From assembly GCA_963593765.1 (NCBI GenBank), contig CAVBBU010000014.1, positions 1-27,314 of the forward strand: a stretch of 27,314 nt of DNA, read 5' to 3'. Within the stretch, counting starts at the first letter, position 1; every line of letters starts with the position of its first letter. This stretch comes from CAVBBU01 sp963593765. GTDB taxonomy: Bacteria > Bacillota > Clostridia > Lachnospirales > Lachnospiraceae. The translations under genes were made by a program, and so were the position numbers. Shown here one piece after another: positions 1-7,265 of this stretch. Under the pieces are notes generated by a model that worked only from the letters and a program-made list of their open reading frames with translations, had not been told where the DNA came from and did not search any database.

Positions 1-54
1 GATATCGAGCGAATCTGGACTGACGGAAGGGTAGTGGAGAAAGAGGAGCTGTAA
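1..54 (+). CDS. C-terminal tail of an unidentified protein (partial)
   Basis: Frame 1 is open from the first base and ends at TAA 52-54, giving 17 residues rich in Glu/Asp that end in ...VVEKEEL. The tail is too short to assign a family. It is called coding because the frame is open from the window edge, the residues are hydrophilic and plausible as a C-terminus, and the DNA after the stop becomes AT-rich and hairpin-rich like an intergenic region. The gene is transcribed toward lexA, so the two are convergent. Confidence 0.55.
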   Translation, partial: DIERIWTDGRVVEKEEL

Positions 55-93
55 TAAAGTAAAGGAAACGAAGCTTCCTGTTTGATAAAAACA

Positions 94-134
94 ATACCTG
101 AGATATTTGTAAAAATTATAAATATTTCAGGTAT
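94..134. repeat. Imperfect 14-bp inverted repeat downstream of the first gene
   Basis: Arms 94-107 and 121-134 pair with one G-T wobble around a 13-nt AT-rich loop. No T-run follows, so it is a poor canonical terminator, but its position just after a stop codon and before a convergent gene suits a transcript 3'-end structure. The rest of 55-311 shows no supported gene. Confidence 0.4.
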
Positions 135-269
135 CTTTGATGCCATAAACCACAAAATTTATAGGATGTATTTCCTTTATTCTATGTTTGCTTCTATGTA
201 TGTTTATCCACTAGTAAGTGTGTGCTTGGTAGCGGATTATTTATTTTTAAAGGTAAAGCCTATAGCTTG

Positions 270-294
270 ATTTACATAAAAATATTATGTAAAT
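270..294. terminator. Bidirectional hairpin between the first gene and lexA
   Basis: A perfect 10-bp stem (ATTTACATAA paired with TTATGTAAAT) with a 5-nt loop lies 18 bp beyond the lexA stop codon. It is AT-only in most pairs and flanked by A/T-rich sequence on both sides, so it could stop transcripts from either convergent gene. The lack of a GC core makes it weak. Confidence 0.45.
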
Positions 295-311
295 TTATAG
301 TGCATTATCAG

Positions 312-926
312 CTACATAAATCTAATCAAGCCTACAACCTTTCCTAAAATTTTGACATGTTTTACTATAATAGGCTCCATGCTATCATTTTCCGGCTGTA
401 ATCTATAATATCCCTTTTCCTTGAAAAATCTCTTAACAGTAGCGCTGTCATCAACAAGGGCGACTACAATTTCACCGTTATATGCTGTAGATTGCTTAGA
501 TACTATTATTTGGTCGCCGCTAAATATTCCAACATTTACCATAGAATCACCCTTTACCTTAAGGATAAAGGTCTCGGCATTTGGCAGGGTATCTGCAGGG
601 AGAGGGAAGTAGTCGGTGACATTTTCCTCGGCAAGAATCGGCTCTCCGGCAGCAACACGTCCGACTACTGGAACATTGACCAGTTCACGCTCCATAGGGG
701 CAAATTCTTCGCCCACTAGTTCGATTGTTCTAGGCTTAGTCGGATCTTTTCGAACATAGCCCTTTTTCTCAAGGGTAACAAGCTGTGCATGCACAGAAGA
801 GGTTGACCTTAAGCCAACCCCCTCGCAGATCTCTCTGATTGATGGCGGATAGTTTCTATCTATAATACATTCTCTGATAAAGTTGTATATTTTACGTTGA
901 GTTCTAGTTAAATTCACTGAATCCAT
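312..926 (-). CDS. lexA: LexA SOS repressor
   Basis: A 204-residue LexA. Residues 1-68 form the winged helix-turn-helix that binds SOS boxes. The S24-type self-cleavage domain follows, with the Ala93-Gly94 cleavage bond in VAAGEP, catalytic Ser128 in KGDSMV, and the general base Lys165 in ATVKRF. All elements needed for RecA-stimulated autoproteolysis are present. The start is supported by an AAGGAGG ribosome site about 7 bases upstream. It diverges from a YneA-like gene, as lexA does in Bacillus, and the shared intergenic region carries LexA-box-like sequences, consistent with autoregulation. Length and motifs match the family fully. Confidence 0.97.
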   Translation of the reverse strand: MDSVNLTRTQRKIYNFIRECIIDRNYPPSIREICEGVGLRSTSSVHAQLVTLEKKGYVRKDPTKPRTIELVGEEFAPMERELVNVPVVGRVAAGEPILAEENVTDYFPLPADTLPNAETFILKVKGDSMVNVGIFSGDQIIVSKQSTAYNGEIVVALVDDSATVKRFFKEKGYYRLQPENDSMEPIIVKHVKILGKVVGLIRFM

Positions 927-978
927 GTAGTTACCTCCTTTTCACTCTATTAATAGGAAAATACATCCTATAAACTAT

Positions 979-992
979 CGAACAGTAATTAC
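979..992. promoter_or_regulatory. Weak LexA-box-like half site
   Basis: CGAACAGTAATTAC matches 7 of the 10 fixed positions of the Gram-positive LexA consensus CGAAC-N4-GTTCG: a perfect left half and a poor right half. It lies 53 bp upstream of the lexA start and might add to autoregulation. A chance match is possible. Confidence 0.25.
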
Positions 993-1034
993 ATATTAAT
1001 CCGAATATATATTACCATTTGTTCCCCAAAAAAG

Positions 1035-1048
1035 CAAACAAATATTCG
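1035..1048. promoter_or_regulatory. Candidate LexA box in the lexA/yneA-like intergenic region
   Basis: On the minus strand this reads CGAATATTTGTTTG, matching 8 of 10 fixed positions of CGAAC-N4-GTTCG. It lies about 110 bp upstream of lexA and just before the -35 box of the divergent gene, so a LexA dimer here could affect both promoters. Confidence 0.45.
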
Positions 1049-1056
1049 ATTTTGTA

Positions 1057-1083
1057 TTGACAAAGCCTATATTAGCGTATAAT
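1057..1083 (+). promoter_or_regulatory. Sigma-A promoter of the YneA-like gene
   Basis: Consensus TTGACA (1057-1062) and TATAAT (1078-1083) are separated by 15 bp, a little shorter than ideal. The LexA box at 1091-1104 begins 7 bp after the -10 element, so bound LexA would block initiation. Confidence 0.65.
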
Positions 1084-1090
1084 ATGTAAT

Positions 1091-1104
1091 AGAACATATG
1101 TTCG
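1091..1104. promoter_or_regulatory. LexA (SOS) box over the YneA-like start site
   Basis: AGAACATATGTTCG matches 9 of 10 fixed positions of the Gram-positive LexA consensus and contains the perfect palindrome GAACATATGTTC. It covers the expected transcription start of the LysM gene, the standard geometry for LexA repression. Confidence 0.8.
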
Positions 1105-1117
1105 AGAAGGATGGTAA

Positions 1118-1459
1118 ATGGATATGAGAGGAATATATAGAAGGCTTGATATACGCTTAGACGCATTTAAAGGCTATTTAATGGGATTTTTGGCTATATG
1201 CATATCCTTGATAGCTTTAAGCTCTGTAATGCCTGCAAAAGCGGCTACAGTGCCTGATACGGCTGCTAGAGATAATGCGAATCTATATACGAGCGTTAAG
1301 ATACTTTCTGGCGATACCTTGGGCAGCATCGCCGAGACCTATAACAATTACGATAATATGGATAATTCTGAATATATATCAGAAATCAAACGAATAAACA
1401 GCCTAAGCTCTGATGAAATACATCCTGGCTGCTATATTACGGTTGTATATAGTAACTAA
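1118..1459 (+). CDS. LysM membrane protein, YneA-like SOS cell-division inhibitor
   Basis: A 113-residue protein: a short basic N-terminus, one hydrophobic segment at about residues 20-40, then a single LysM-like domain at about 58-112 (motif SVKILSGDTLGSIAE, ending in an IHPGCYITVVY-type strand). This is the architecture of YneA, the SOS-induced division suppressor of Bacillus, which also sits divergently next to lexA. The start has an AGAAGG ribosome site 7 bases upstream. The promoter is overlapped by the best LexA box of the window, so DNA-damage induction is expected. The division-inhibitor role is inferred from architecture, position and regulation; sequence identity to YneA cannot be judged here. 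Ala-Lys-Ala-Ala after the hydrophobic segment could also be a signal-peptide cleavage site. Confidence 0.75.
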   Translation: MDMRGIYRRLDIRLDAFKGYLMGFLAICISLIALSSVMPAKAATVPDTAARDNANLYTSVKILSGDTLGSIAETYNNYDNMDNSEYISEIKRINSLSSDEIHPGCYITVVYSN

Positions 1460-1491
1460 ACGTTGATGGCTTGATTGTATTTCTTACTAGT

Positions 1492-2550
1492 TTATTCATC
1501 CGAGCGAAGCTTTACAGCATTTCTGGCTCTTCGTTTTCTTTCATCCTCAAGTGCGGCATAATGCTTTCTGGTTGTATTAACATCATTATGCCCGAGAACG
1601 TCAGCAACTAAGTATATGTCGCCTGTTTCTCTATAAAGATTAGTTCCGTAGGTGCTTCTTAGCTTATGTGGTGTTATTTTCTTTAGTGGAGTAACTATTT
1701 TGGCATATTTTTTTACTAATAATTCTATACTTCGAACAGACATTCTTTTTAGCTGTAAGGATAGAAATAAAGCATCCTCATGTCCGCTAGCCGGTATAAT
1801 TAGATGTCTTTCTTCAAGATAATTTTCAAGAGCCTCCTCGATCTCATCGCCAAAATAAACAGTAGCTTCCTTTCCGCCTTTTCGCCTTATGCTTATGGCA
1901 TCATTTTTAAAGTCTATATCGCTTAAATTAAGCCCTACGCACTCCGAAACACGTATTCCTGTACCTAAAAGAAGAGTTAGGAGAGCAATATCACGGAGTC
2001 TAGTCTTTTTATGGAAACTTTTTTGCTTTTCAGAGAGATTATCGCCAGAATCTGCCTCATCTATCATCATAGCGACTTCATCTACATCAAGGCGAATTAT
2101 TTCTTTATCATGCAGCTTAGGCATAGCAACACGTGCCGTAGGATTATTATTAAGCTTTTCAACCCTATAAAAGTAATTATAAAGGCTTTTTAATGAAGAA
2201 AGCTTACGCATAATTCCTCGTTCCTTGTTTATAACCTCGCCCTTTTTATCATCATGCCTGTATTTAAGATATTCCAGATATTCTTCGATATCGCTTACGC
2301 TTAATTTATCTAGGGTATCTAGGGTAATATTCATTATTGAGCCACATTTTTTGACCTCAGGATTAGACTCCATAAGGAAATTAAAGAATATTTTTAGGTC
2401 ATAGGCATAGGCAATTCGAGTTCTTGACTGAGTCTGAGGCTCGATACCTCTAAAAAAATCCTTGCAAAAGCTTGGCAGCTGACTGGTCATTTCCCTGAGC
2501 TTTTGAATATTACGAATGTCGACCTCTTGGCTGTAGGACATTGATGACAT
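1492..2550 (-). CDS. Tyrosine recombinase, XerC/XerS-like
   Basis: A 352-residue site-specific recombinase. The N-terminal part (about 30-135) is a SAM-like core-binding domain; the catalytic domain follows. All catalytic residues are visible: Arg200 in GTGIRVSE, Lys224 in RRKGGK, His295 and Arg298 in PHKLRS, His321 in LGHND, and nucleophile Tyr331 in RKHYAA. The length, with an insert of about 40 residues before Arg200, resembles the solitary XerS-type recombinases of streptococci more than the roughly 300-residue XerC/XerD, but this is an impression. A GGAGG site lies 11 bases before the chosen ATG. It has its own promoter, overlapped by a perfect inverted repeat, and a second 28-bp inverted repeat lies in its leader. 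It could act in chromosome dimer resolution or on a local site. Confidence 0.88.
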   Translation of the reverse strand: MSSMSYSQEVDIRNIQKLREMTSQLPSFCKDFFRGIEPQTQSRTRIAYAYDLKIFFNFLMESNPEVKKCGSIMNITLDTLDKLSVSDIEEYLEYLKYRHDDKKGEVINKERGIMRKLSSLKSLYNYFYRVEKLNNNPTARVAMPKLHDKEIIRLDVDEVAMMIDEADSGDNLSEKQKSFHKKTRLRDIALLTLLLGTGIRVSECVGLNLSDIDFKNDAISIRRKGGKEATVYFGDEIEEALENYLEERHLIIPASGHEDALFLSLQLKRMSVRSIELLVKKYAKIVTPLKKITPHKLRSTYGTNLYRETGDIYLVADVLGHNDVNTTRKHYAALEDERKRRARNAVKLRSDE

Positions 2551-2583
2551 GGCTTATAAAACCTCCGATAAACCCCTGCTATT

Positions 2584-2611
2584 TATTCGTAAAAGTTTTC
2601 TTTCACGAATA
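2584..2611. repeat. 28-bp inverted repeat in the recombinase leader (dif-like geometry)
   Basis: Arms TATTCGTAAAAG (2584-2595) and CTTTCACGAATA (2600-2611) differ at one position. Read as 11-6-11 it has the size and layout of a Xer core site, and it lies 34 bp upstream of a tyrosine recombinase start. It may equally be an operator or a leader hairpin. No T-run follows, so it is not a normal terminator. Confidence 0.5.
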
Positions 2612-2624
2612 GTTGGATATGGCT

Positions 2625-2653
2625 ATAATAGCACTTGATATGCTATTTATCAA
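2625..2653 (-). promoter_or_regulatory. Sigma-A promoter of the tyrosine recombinase
   Basis: On the minus strand TTGATA (2648-2653) and TATTAT (2625-2630) are separated by exactly 17 bp. The expected start is near 2618, which puts the 28-bp inverted repeat in the 5' leader. Confidence 0.6.
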
Positions 2654-2660
2654 GTGCTAT
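2628..2660. promoter_or_regulatory. Perfect 13-bp inverted repeat overlapping the recombinase promoter (operator candidate)
   Basis: ATAGCACTTGATA (2628-2640) and TATCAAGTGCTAT (2648-2660) are perfect complements separated by 7 nt. One arm contains the whole -35 box and the other overlaps the -10 box, as expected for a repressor site. The same structure could also end transcripts of the upstream toxin gene, but it lacks a T-run on the minus strand. Confidence 0.55.
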
Positions 2661-2752
2661 CTCATATAATATTACCATACTCTGCCCATTATTCTTTAGT
2701 TGAAATATGCTGTACCTTGATTTTTAATCAAAAATTTAAGTTATACATTATT

Positions 2753-3175
2753 TTAGTTGAACATTTTTATAAAGGCATCTGGATTAATCGCCGGAACCTC
2801 TGAGTTTTTAAAATCATTTACATTACATGTTATTATATAGTCTGCTCCAACATATTTTGCACATTTATCCTGCAGACAATCCTCAAAATCAGCGAAACAA
2901 TCCTTTTCAATTGCATCTAATATTTCTGCTTTAGATGTACTGGCAATATTGAAAATCTCACAAATATCCTTTAAATTTTGCCGTCTAATCTTATCGCTAC
3001 GCTTTCTAAGCACATACCAAAGTGTTGAAAGTGTATGAAATGCAATATAACCTATGCACTCATCGCATGCACATTTTCTTACTATTTCTACAGATTGTTT
3101 GAGATATGGATCATCTCGATTGGTAATATAATTAAGTATTACATTGGTATCAATCAATATTACCATATTTTTCAT
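2753..3175 (-). CDS. PIN-domain toxin (VapC-like, PIN_3 type)
   Basis: A 140-residue PIN-domain protein. It begins MKNMVILIDTNVILNYI with the first acidic residue Asp9, has an acidic cluster at DCFADFEDC (about 92-100), and ends with a YIITCNVNDF motif carrying Asp121. These match the metal-binding pattern of PIN ribonucleases. The start overlaps the antitoxin end by 26 nt and has a GGGAG site 6 bases upstream, so the two are translationally coupled. Chromosomal VapC toxins cut tRNA, rRNA or mRNA; the target here is unknown. The partner is a RelB/DinJ-like rather than a VapB-type protein. Confidence 0.85.
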   Translation of the reverse strand: MKNMVILIDTNVILNYITNRDDPYLKQSVEIVRKCACDECIGYIAFHTLSTLWYVLRKRSDKIRRQNLKDICEIFNIASTSKAEILDAIEKDCFADFEDCLQDKCAKYVGADYIITCNVNDFKNSEVPAINPDAFIKMFN

Positions 3176-3440
3176 TCATTGCTCCCTCTCTTTCTGCAGC
3201 ATAGTCAGTCAAAGATTTAGTTGCTTTTCTGGATGATTCGAGCCTTTCAAAAGCCTCAAGCTTGCTATTATTATGTGTTTTTGAAAGAGGTGCTTTAATA
3301 ATAAATGGAATACTTCTCTCTCTTAATGCAGTTCTTGTAAATGTTTCATAAAATGTCTGCTTGGTCTGCCCCATTGTATCAAGCATTTCATCAAGTTCTT
3401 CATAAATAGAATCCTCTAATCTGATACTGATTGTTTTCAT
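3150..3440 (-). CDS. RelB/DinJ-like ribbon-helix-helix antitoxin
   Basis: A 96-residue protein. Residues 1-50 look like a ribbon-helix-helix DNA-binding domain of the RelB/DinJ group (MKTISIRLEDSIYEELDEM, then a second helix leading to RERSIPFII). The C-terminal half is charged and probably disordered until it binds the toxin. An AAGGAG site lies about 9 bases upstream of the ATG. A short palindrome sits in the spacer of its promoter, which fits autorepression. It is the first gene of a two-gene operon with the overlapping PIN toxin. Confidence 0.82.
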   Translation of the reverse strand: MKTISIRLEDSIYEELDEMLDTMGQTKQTFYETFTRTALRERSIPFIIKAPLSKTHNNSKLEAFERLESSRKATKSLTDYAAEREGAMNEKYGNID

Positions 3441-3470
3441 CTTATGCGACTCCTTTCAGTATTTGAAACC

Positions 3471-3499
3471 ATAATACAATAATTTGACTCAAATAGCAA
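3471..3499 (-). promoter_or_regulatory. Toxin-antitoxin promoter with central palindrome
   Basis: On the minus strand TTGCTA (3494-3499) and TATTAT (3471-3476) are 17 bp apart. The palindrome ATTTGACTCAAAT (3482-3494) fills the spacer and is the likely operator for the ribbon-helix-helix antitoxin. Confidence 0.5.
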
Positions 3500-3516
3500 G
3501 CAATAGCATTCATTCG

Positions 3517-5208
3517 TTACACCCCTGGGCCTATTTCCTTAGCCGCACTTGTTGTTTCAGCTGCCTTAGTTGGTGCAACTCCAGGTCCGGAAATTTCATC
3601 CGCTGATGTAGTGCCTTTTGGCTCAATAACCTTTATATCCTCTGGATCGCTTTCAGGTGTTGTTTCATCTATGGTTGTTTCGACTGTTTTGCTCTCTTCC
3701 GTGCTAGATTCGAATTCTTCTGTAGATTCATCAGTCGACTCTGCCGTACTTTCTTCTAAGCTTTCTGCTGCAGCCGAGCTTTCAGCCGTCTGCTCTGCCG
3801 GCTGAGGATTTGCTTGCTGGCCTGAGCTTTGGCTACCGCCAGAGCCTTTATTATCTAAATTATCTGCCGCAGGAACATCTGTCGAAGCGTCGTCATTTCC
3901 CAGGCCTGTTTCATTAATAATATGCTTACTAATGCTGGTTACTGTACTGCTTGGTATATATGTATATCCTGGAATATCGCCATATAAAAAGCTATGAAGT
4001 GCTATTACATTGCTCTTTAAGGTTACGGCTATTACACAGTCCTTTTTGCCTATATCCATGGTCTGCTTATCAAAAGGAAAGCCTGTAGTCTCTCCTAGCT
4101 GGTATTTGCTTATTCCCTTTGCAAATGGAATTAAATCGTCTACAGTTATACTTGTAGATGTCTGCGGAAGTATAACAGCTATAAGCTCGCTTAATGTCTT
4201 AAAATCCGCCTGTTTTGCCTTTTCAAAGGCAAGGCTTACTACCTTACGCTGTCTCTGCGTTCTTTGATAGTCTGTGTCCATAAGCCTAAGTCTTGCATAT
4301 GCAACTGCCTGAACACCATCAAGGTGATTCATTCCTGCATGCTCCAGCTGATATGAGCCTACTCCAGTTGAATTAACTGTTTCTGTTATAAATCCATTAA
4401 TATACTTAAATTCCGCATCAGTTATCTCTATATCTACGCCGCCTAATATATTGATTCCGTCTACTACTGCCTTCCAGTTGAAGGTTATATAATCATCAAC
4501 CTTAACATCTAGGTTATTTTCCAGTGTCCATATAGCCTGCTCCGGACCGCCCTTAAAATATGCCTCGTTAAATTTATGATATGTGCCGTCCTTATTTATC
4601 TGCACATAGGTATCTCTGTATATAGACACCAGTCTTATCTCTCCGCTCTCTCTGTTGACCTGACATATCATATTAACATCTGAAAGTGCATCCTTACCTA
4701 GGTTACCATTTCTTGAATCAACTCCAAAAACAGCTACAGTATAGTAGCCTTTTTGCGTTGTATATATTCTAAATCCAACATAACCTGCCAAAATCAAAAG
4801 AAGAAGCAAAAATGCTTTAAGAACTCTATGCTTTTTCTTTTTGCCTTTATTATCGCCCCTACCCGAATTTTTTGAAGAAGCCTTTGCTCTTTTACTTCTG
4901 ACAGCATCCTTACTACTGCCTTCAAAGCCCTCTCCGTATATAGCATCATTAACAGGTGTACTATTTTTATAATGAGTATCATCAAGTGGTATGTCCATAG
5001 ACTTTGAAGGAATATCCTCTACACCATTACTCTTTTGCTCTTTTCTAAAATCATTACCAAGCTTAATATTATTTTTTATCTTTTGGGAAATATCATCAGG
5101 ATCGACAATTCCATTATCCTTATTTTTTTCAGCCTCTCTTATCTTGTTAAGTCTATCAAGATCCTTAAGATATTTTAGTCTTTTGCTTTCATCATCTAAA
5201 TTATTCAT
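3517..5208 (-). CDS. LytR-CpsA-Psr (LCP) family cell-wall glycopolymer ligase
   Basis: A 563-residue membrane protein. Residues 1-127 are charged and cytoplasmic, a single transmembrane helix spans about 129-149, and the extracellular LCP domain covers about 155-420. Family motifs visible are FGVDSR (Asp164, Arg166), DVNMI, IYRDTYVQI (Arg198, Asp199) and the Arg-rich DYQRTQRQRKV. LCP enzymes transfer polyprenyl-phosphate-linked wall polymers onto peptidoglycan. The tail from about 440 to the end is Ser/Thr/Glu/Ala-rich with two GPGV motifs, probably a disordered wall-spanning segment. The start has a GGAG site 4 bases upstream. It faces away from glmS, with about 150 bp between the two starts. 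The usual SIPRD motif reads SIYRD here, which I do not regard as inactivating. Confidence 0.92.
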   Translation of the reverse strand: MNNLDDESKRLKYLKDLDRLNKIREAEKNKDNGIVDPDDISQKIKNNIKLGNDFRKEQKSNGVEDIPSKSMDIPLDDTHYKNSTPVNDAIYGEGFEGSSKDAVRSKRAKASSKNSGRGDNKGKKKKHRVLKAFLLLLLILAGYVGFRIYTTQKGYYTVAVFGVDSRNGNLGKDALSDVNMICQVNRESGEIRLVSIYRDTYVQINKDGTYHKFNEAYFKGGPEQAIWTLENNLDVKVDDYITFNWKAVVDGINILGGVDIEITDAEFKYINGFITETVNSTGVGSYQLEHAGMNHLDGVQAVAYARLRLMDTDYQRTQRQRKVVSLAFEKAKQADFKTLSELIAVILPQTSTSITVDDLIPFAKGISKYQLGETTGFPFDKQTMDIGKKDCVIAVTLKSNVIALHSFLYGDIPGYTYIPSSTVTSISKHIINETGLGNDDASTDVPAADNLDNKGSGGSQSSGQQANPQPAEQTAESSAAAESLEESTAESTDESTEEFESSTEESKTVETTIDETTPESDPEDIKVIEPKGTTSADEISGPGVAPTKAAETTSAAKEIGPGV

Positions 5209-5303
5209 AGCACTCCAAAATAAATATAATTTTTTCCTTGTAATAATACCATATTATGCAAAATATACATATCTATTCATTCTTAATTATCGATTAACTT
5301 TGA

Positions 5304-5332
5304 TTGACTACAGCAATATCTACATATATAAT
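5304..5332 (+). promoter_or_regulatory. glmS promoter
   Basis: TTGACT (5304-5309) and TATAAT (5327-5332) are separated by exactly 17 bp. The expected start near 5339 leaves a leader of only about 19 nt, too short for a glmS ribozyme. Confidence 0.8.
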
Positions 5333-5357
5333 TAACACGATAATTCGGAGGGAAAAT

Positions 5358-7178
5358 ATGTGTGGAATAATAGGATATACTGGTCCGTTAAGTGCTAAAA
5401 ATGTACTTCTTGAGGGCTTAGCTCAGCTAGAATATAGAGGCTATGACAGTGCCGGAATCGCAATATTAGATGAGGACACCGGCGATGTTATAATAAGAAA
5501 AAAGGTAGGCAAGGTTGCCAATCTTTATTCCTATACAGATAATATGCCGGATAGCTCACATTGCGGTATAGGCCATACCAGATGGGCGACACATGGCGGT
5601 GTTACAGATACTAATGCACATCCGCACAAAGCTGGATGTGTCACTCTTATACATAATGGAATAATCGAAAATTATCACCAGCTTGCTAATGAATACAAGC
5701 TTTCAGGTAAGCTAGTTTCAGATACAGATACTGAGGTTGCTGCTGCTGTTTTAGATTCTATATATAATGGCAATCCGCTTGAGTCTATATCTAGGCTTAC
5801 AAAATTAGTAGTAGGAACATATGGATTTTGCATTATGTTTGATGATAAGCCAGGTGAGATATATTGTATAAGAAGGGTTAGTCCGCTTGTTGCAGCCTAC
5901 TGCTCTTCTGGCTCCTTTGTTGCATCTGACTTAACAGCACTTATTCCATATACAAAGTCTTATTTTGTTGTACCTGAAAATCATATAGTTAAGCTTACAC
6001 CATATAAAATTAGTATATATGATGAGAACCTAAAAGGTGTTGAGCCAGAAATTCTTACAGTTAATTGGGATATTAATTCTGCTATGAAAAATGGCTACCC
6101 TTATTATATGCTTAAGGAGATAAATGAGCAGCCGGAAGCATTGACCAATACTATATCACCTAGAATCGTAGACGGACTTCCTGATTTTTCTGTCGACCAT
6201 ATAGACGACACGCTATTTGAAACCTTTAATAAAATTCGGGTTGTGGCATGCGGAACTGCTATGCATACCGGAATAGTTGCAAAGTCTATAGCAGAGCCGC
6301 TGCTTGGCATACCTATGACAGTTACTATCGCATCTGAGTTTAGATACGAGAATCCGCTTATAGATAAGGACACATTGACTATAGTTATATCTCAGTCAGG
6401 CGAAACTATAGATACACTAGAGGGCATGCGACTTGCCATGTCAAAGGGCTCTAAAACTCTGGCGATTGTTAATGTAAAGGGCTCTACTATAGCCAGAGAA
6501 AGTGATTATGTACTCTATACACACGCTGGCCCTGAAATAGCTGTCGCAAGCACTAAGGCATATACTGTTCAGCTTGCCGCACTATATATGATAATTGCAA
6601 GAATAGCTCTTGTTCGAGGAATATATGACAATGCAGCCTGCAAGGAATTTATTTCGGATCTTCTAAATACTATTCCAGCAATCAGGGAGTCAATAAAAAA
6701 GAGCGAAATCATAGAAAAATGCACCAAGAAAATAATAAAGGAACATGATGCATTCTTTATAGGACGTGGACTTGACTATGCCTTCTCTCTTGAGGGTGCA
6801 CTTAAGCTAAAGGAGATCTCTTATATACATGCAGAGGCATATGCTGCTGGTGAGCTAAAACATGGAACTATCGCACTTATAACGGACGATGTTCCTGTTA
6901 TAGCTATTGCTACGCAGCAAAAAATATATTCAAAAACCATATCAAATATAAAGGAAACAAAGGCAAGAGGCGCATATGTAATATTAATAACAAAGGAAGG
7001 TGCTAATCCGCCATCAGATGTATATGATATTAATATTACTATACCTGATATAGATGATAGATTTACAGTCTTTCCTATAGCAGTTATATTGCAGCTGCTT
7101 GCATATTATGCATCTGTCGGAAAGGGCTTAGATGTCGACAAGCCTCGTAATCTCGCAAAATCTGTTACTGTAGAATAA
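5358..7178 (+). CDS. glmS: Glutamine--fructose-6-phosphate aminotransferase (isomerizing)
   Basis: A 606-residue cytoplasmic enzyme making glucosamine-6-phosphate for peptidoglycan and amino-sugar synthesis. It starts MCGIIGY, so the nucleophilic Cys is N-terminal after Met removal, which fixes the start at 5358 with a GGAGGG site 5 bases upstream. An upstream in-frame TTG at 5304 is the -35 box, not a start. The glutaminase domain (about 1-230, with GHTRWATHGG) is followed by two SIS sugar-isomerase domains and the conserved C-terminus PRNLAKSVTVE. It is a single-gene unit on the plus strand between minus-strand wall and surface genes, ending at a strong terminator. Confidence 0.98.
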   Translation: MCGIIGYTGPLSAKNVLLEGLAQLEYRGYDSAGIAILDEDTGDVIIRKKVGKVANLYSYTDNMPDSSHCGIGHTRWATHGGVTDTNAHPHKAGCVTLIHNGIIENYHQLANEYKLSGKLVSDTDTEVAAAVLDSIYNGNPLESISRLTKLVVGTYGFCIMFDDKPGEIYCIRRVSPLVAAYCSSGSFVASDLTALIPYTKSYFVVPENHIVKLTPYKISIYDENLKGVEPEILTVNWDINSAMKNGYPYYMLKEINEQPEALTNTISPRIVDGLPDFSVDHIDDTLFETFNKIRVVACGTAMHTGIVAKSIAEPLLGIPMTVTIASEFRYENPLIDKDTLTIVISQSGETIDTLEGMRLAMSKGSKTLAIVNVKGSTIARESDYVLYTHAGPEIAVASTKAYTVQLAALYMIIARIALVRGIYDNAACKEFISDLLNTIPAIRESIKKSEIIEKCTKKIIKEHDAFFIGRGLDYAFSLEGALKLKEISYIHAEAYAAGELKHGTIALITDDVPVIAIATQQKIYSKTISNIKETKARGAYVILITKEGANPPSDVYDINITIPDIDDRFTVFPIAVILQLLAYYASVGKGLDVDKPRNLAKSVTVE

Positions 7179-7187
7179 GGAGAAGTA

Positions 7188-7237
7188 AAAATAGCTACAA
7201 ATCTCTTATTATTGTTATAGAGATTTGTAGCTATTTT
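7188..7237. terminator. Bidirectional 19-bp terminator between glmS and the adhesin gene
   Basis: A perfect 19-bp stem (7188-7206 with 7219-7237) encloses a 12-nt loop. The outer A-T pairs give TTTT on either strand, so it can end both glmS and the convergent adhesin transcript. Confidence 0.88.
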
Positions 7238-7265
7238 ATTCTATATGTATTTCTATTTGCACTTG

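Noticed and set aside
82..270. A 62-codon frame starting at TTG downstream of the first gene
   Set aside because: It has no ribosome site, starts with TTG, is built of AT-rich sequence and contains an inverted repeat. It looks like intergenic DNA.
2717..2731. Hairpin TTGATT/AATCAA as terminator of the toxin-antitoxin operon
   Set aside because: It has a six-pair AT-rich stem with a 3-nt loop and no T-run on the minus strand; too weak to annotate.
5304..5357. An 18-codon N-terminal extension of glmS from TTG
   Set aside because: The TTG is part of the -35 box, and the enzyme must begin Met-Cys so that the nucleophile is N-terminal.
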